Assembly: GCA_035714625.1 (NCBI GenBank)
Contig: DASTLT010000201.1
Coordinates: 1-12,905, forward strand
Length of the DNA: 12,905 nucleotides
Reading direction: 5' to 3'
Origin: GCA-003244245 sp035714625
Lineage (GTDB): Bacteria > Actinomycetota > Actinomycetes > Mycobacteriales > Pseudonocardiaceae
In this document: positions 10,069-12,905 of the stretch, in pieces
Layout of the letters: each line of letters opens with the position of its first letter
Numbering within the stretch: the stretch's first letter is position 1
Notes under the pieces: generated by a model
What the model saw: only the letters and a program-made list of their open reading frames with translations
What the model was told of the DNA's origin: nothing
The model's database searches: none
Made by a program: the position numbers and the translations under genes

Positions 10069-12905
10069 GTGGCGGGGCGGAAGGGTGGGATCGTGGCTGA
10101 ACGGGCTGGGCGGGGGGTCTTCGTGCCTGTACCACTGAATCTCCAGAACGGGCGTCCGGCCGGGGTGGACTGCCCGATCGCCGATCCGGAGCAGGCGATC
10201 CTGCTGCCGGAGGCGCCGGCGCTGGTCTGCGCAGCCGGGGTGGTGGTCCAGGCCAACCTGGCCGCCGCCCGGCTGGCCGGACGGCGGTTGCCCGAGTCGC
10301 TGATCGGGCTGTCCCTGCCGAGCCTGCTGGTGGAGACGGGCGTCGAGGCTGAGCTGATCGGACCGAGTGGCAAGGCCACCCCGGTCCGGGTAGCGCGGTG
10401 GAGCCTGCCGGGTATCGGCCTGCTGATGGTGATCCTGGTTGACGTGTCCGACCTGCGCTCGGCCGGTGATGCCCTACGCACCGAGCGGCGCAGGCTGGCC
10501 GAGGTCGAACGGGTCGCCGGCATCGGGTTCTGGGAGTTCGACCCGGCCACCGGGGCAATCCGGTTCTCACCGGGACACTGTGAGATCCTCGGTGTCGAGC
10601 CGGGCACCGTGGCCTGCGACATGGACGCGGTGCTGGAGCTGGTGCACCCGCAGGACCGGGACAAGCTGGCCGACGCCTGGGCGGCACACCGGCGGACCGG
10701 GGCGCCGATCAGCATTGAGTACCGGGTGACGCGGCCGGATGGGGTCCTCCGGGTGATCTGCGCCCGGGTCGAGGTAAAGCACGACCCGTGGGGCCGCCCG
10801 GTCCGACACATCGGCTGCATCTCCGATGTCACCGAGGCGCGCCGGGCGCAGCGCGAAATGGCCGCCGAGCGGGCCCAGTTGGTGGAAGCCCAGCGCATCG
10901 CCCGGATCGGCAGTTTTACCTGGGAATGGTCCCGCCGGGAGCTGAGTTACAGCCCCACCCTCGGCGAGCTGTTCGCGCCGTGCTGGGCCGAGCTCACCGA
11001 CCCGTTCCAGCTCGTCCACCCCGAGGACCTGCCCGGGTTGCTGCAGCAGGTCGAGCAACTGGCCACCGTCGCCGAGCTGGGGACCGTGGAGGGCGAGTTC
11101 CGCGGGCCGCCGCACTGCGGCGAGACCTTCTACCTGTGGCGGCTGCGGGTCGACCGGTCCGGCGGCGACGCCGTGCGGCTGGTGGGAACCGTGCAGGACG
11201 TCACCGCGGCTCGGGCGCTGGAGCGCGAGCTGCGCGAGGAACGGCGCCGGCTGGCCGAGGCCCAGCGGGTGGCCCGGATCGGCACCTGGGAGTGGGAGCC
11301 GGACGGCGACCGGGCGGTGTGGTCGGACATGCTGCAGGAACTCTACGGGGTGAGCGACACCTCGCGAGCCACCTACCAGACCTACCTCTCCCTGGTGCAC
11401 CCCGACGACCGGCCCTGGGTGGACGAGCTGTGGCGCCAGCTCCTCGTCGACCACACCCCGGTGTACTGCGAGCACCGGGTGCTGCGGCCGGACGGCGTGG
11501 TGCGCACCTTCCGCTGCTACGGCACCACCACGGTCGACCCCTCCGGACGCCTCCGGCTGGTCGGCACCGCGCAGGACGTCACCGAGCAGCGGGCCACCGA
11601 GACCCGGATGGTGCGCTCCAGTCAGCGCTTCGCCGACCTGGTGGCGATCGCTCCGGTGGGCATCGGGATCTTCGATGCGGCCGACCGCCTGGTCGACGCG
11701 AACAACGCGCTGTGCACGCTGCTCGGCTACGATCTGGAAACGCTGCGTGGCCTGACCTTCCAAGCCCTCACTCACCCCGAGGACCGGGCCGAGGGGCTGC
11801 GCACCATGCGCACCTATGAGGCCGCCGGGTCCAAGAGCTTCACGGTGCCGCAGCGGATGCTGCTGCGGGCCGACGGCGGGCCGGTGTACTGCGAGTTGCA
11901 TGTCTCGGTGTCGGTGCAGGACGACGGGCAGCGGTTCCTGCTCGTCGTGTTCGCCGACGTCACCGAGCGGCGCCGGGTGGCCGAGGCGTTGAAGTACCGG
12001 GCCACCCACGACGAGCTCACCGGCCTGCCCAACCGGGCCGCGATCAAGGACAGCCTGACCGAGCTGCTCGCCGCACCCGACCGGGACCTGGCCGTGCTGT
12101 TCTGCGACATCGACAACTTCAAGCGGGTCAATGACTCGCTCGGCCACGACGCGGGCGACGAGCTGCTGGTTGCCCTGGCCCGCCAGCTCGTGGCCGGCCT
12201 GCCCGAGTGCTGCACCGCCGCCCGGCTCTCCGGCGACGTCTATGTGGTGATCTGCTCGGCGGTCCGGGTCCAAGGTGGCGTCCAGGCCCTGGTCGCCAAG
12301 GTCGCGGGGCTGCTGCGTACCGCCGTGCCACTGCGCGGCCAGCTCATCCGGGTGTCGGCAGCCATCGGGGTGGCGGTGCCCGACGCCACCACCGGTGGTC
12401 CGCAGGATCTGCTGCGCTTCGCCGACGCGGCGCTGTCCCAGGCCAAGCGGCAAAGCGCCGGCCAGGTGGCCCTGGCCAGCGCGGCGCTGATGGCCTCGGC
12501 TGACCGGCAGGTCGAGCTGGAATGCCAGCTCCGGGAGGCGCTCATGAACGACGGCCTGCAGTTGTTCTATCAGCCGGTGGTGCGGCCCGACGGGACGGTG
12601 CACACGGCAGAGGCGCTGCTGCGCTGGCCGCACCCGCAGCGCGGGATGCTGGTCCCGGAGGTGTTCCTCCCGGTGGCCGAACAGGGCGACCTGATGCGCG
12701 AGCTGGACCGCTGGGTCCTGCGCACCGCGCTGCGTGAGGTGCGCGACTGGGTGAGTCCGGACGGCCGTCCGGTGGCCGTTGCGGTGAACCTCTCCGGGCT
12801 GGTCCCCGGCGAGCCCGATTTTGTGGGCACCGTGGCGGCCGCGGTAGCCGAGAGCGGGATGGCCTGGGACCGGGTGGTGCTGGAGCTGGTGGAGACAGCG
12901 CTGGT
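10069..12905 (+). CDS. Multi-PAS GGDEF-EAL cyclic-di-GMP protein (3' truncated by window)
   Basis: The frame is open to the window edge (945 complete codons). GTG 10069 has GGAGG 6 nt upstream; GTG 10093 is an alternative. No membrane helix is seen. Domains: a degenerate PAS (about 50-130), then four PAS modules (about 138-258, 269-381, 389-504, 519-634). Modules 2 to 4 each open with a similar linker helix and IGxxxWE-like strand (RRRLAEAQRVARIGTWEWEP is one). A GGDEF domain follows (about 645-804, starting ATHDELTGLPNR), but its signature is SGDVY (721-725) and no RxxD inhibitory site precedes it, so cyclase activity is doubtful. The EAL domain begins near 820, with Glu848 in EALLRW and VNLSG intact; LELVET is at the edge. 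Phosphodiesterase activity is plausible, with the degenerate GGDEF as a GTP sensor. The rest of the EAL lies outside. Confidence 0.93.
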   Translation, partial: MAGRKGGIVAERAGRGVFVPVPLNLQNGRPAGVDCPIADPEQAILLPEAPALVCAAGVVVQANLAAARLAGRRLPESLIGLSLPSLLVETGVEAELIGPSGKATPVRVARWSLPGIGLLMVILVDVSDLRSAGDALRTERRRLAEVERVAGIGFWEFDPATGAIRFSPGHCEILGVEPGTVACDMDAVLELVHPQDRDKLADAWAAHRRTGAPISIEYRVTRPDGVLRVICARVEVKHDPWGRPVRHIGCISDVTEARRAQREMAAERAQLVEAQRIARIGSFTWEWSRRELSYSPTLGELFAPCWAELTDPFQLVHPEDLPGLLQQVEQLATVAELGTVEGEFRGPPHCGETFYLWRLRVDRSGGDAVRLVGTVQDVTAARALERELREERRRLAEAQRVARIGTWEWEPDGDRAVWSDMLQELYGVSDTSRATYQTYLSLVHPDDRPWVDELWRQLLVDHTPVYCEHRVLRPDGVVRTFRCYGTTTVDPSGRLRLVGTAQDVTEQRATETRMVRSSQRFADLVAIAPVGIGIFDAADRLVDANNALCTLLGYDLETLRGLTFQALTHPEDRAEGLRTMRTYEAAGSKSFTVPQRMLLRADGGPVYCELHVSVSVQDDGQRFLLVVFADVTERRRVAEALKYRATHDELTGLPNRAAIKDSLTELLAAPDRDLAVLFCDIDNFKRVNDSLGHDAGDELLVALARQLVAGLPECCTAARLSGDVYVVICSAVRVQGGVQALVAKVAGLLRTAVPLRGQLIRVSAAIGVAVPDATTGGPQDLLRFADAALSQAKRQSAGQVALASAALMASADRQVELECQLREALMNDGLQLFYQPVVRPDGTVHTAEALLRWPHPQRGMLVPEVFLPVAEQGDLMRELDRWVLRTALREVRDWVSPDGRPVAVAVNLSGLVPGEPDFVGTVAAAVAESGMAWDRVVLELVETAL

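Noticed and set aside
10567..12633. 688-codon open frame antisense to the PAS-GGDEF-EAL gene
   Set aside because: The sense strand encodes clear PAS, GGDEF and EAL motifs. Long antisense frames are expected in GC-rich DNA with strong third-position bias, and the deduced protein is low-complexity with no domain.

Overview
The window is high-GC actinobacterial DNA. Gene order and protein content point to the Pseudonocardiales/mycobacterial side of the phylum. A sigma-R/SigH gene, its zinc anti-sigma factor, a 71-residue biotinyl/lipoyl carrier, a PdtaS-type histidine kinase, whiB1 and an Rv3217c-like membrane protein follow one another much as they do in Mycobacterium (sigH-rshA-TB7.3-pdtaS-whiB1). 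A nickel superoxide dismutase and the overall codon use are less mycobacterial, so I do not name a genus.

Layout. Positions 1-1250 are accessory: a possible 3' end of an unknown gene, a 69-residue orphan protein, and a minus-strand ribbon-helix-helix antitoxin/MazF toxin pair with a leaderless promoter that contains a likely operator. Positions 1418-4866 hold the thiol-stress regulon core: a perfect GGAAT-N18-GTT promoter, a five-copy 18-bp repeat, sigR and rsrA (overlapping by 4 bp). They are followed by a minus-strand 24-residue ribosomal protein gene (bL37), then the carrier protein and pdtaS. A strong bidirectional hairpin separates pdtaS from whiB1, which is read leftward and has a CRP/Cmr-type site upstream. 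Positions 5604-7734 hold a four-helix membrane protein, a secreted Cu-SOD-like protein, sodN (Ni-SOD, convergent with it) and its maturation protease sodX (divergent from sodN). Positions 7720-9903 hold an rmlC-like epimerase on the minus strand and a malic enzyme with a histidine-rich N-terminus. From 10069 to the window edge runs a large multi-PAS GGDEF-EAL protein, cut off in its EAL domain.

How the genes fit together. Much of the window deals with redox and signal input: a thiol-disulfide sigma switch, an iron-sulfur WhiB regulator, two unrelated superoxide dismutases, an orphan sensor kinase and a cyclic-di-GMP protein. That they act as one system is inference from proximity only.

Most worth checking: (1) the sigma-R-type promoter lies directly before an open frame that runs through the repeats into sigR, predicting a long, self-induced sigma-R' isoform with a repeat-encoded N-terminus; (2) the His-rich repeat on the malic enzyme; (3) the degenerate GGDEF with an intact EAL; (4) the zinc-site-less SOD next to Ni-SOD. 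Several genes (antitoxin, membrane protein, rmlC) show a TAnnnT-N6-start pattern expected of leaderless transcripts.
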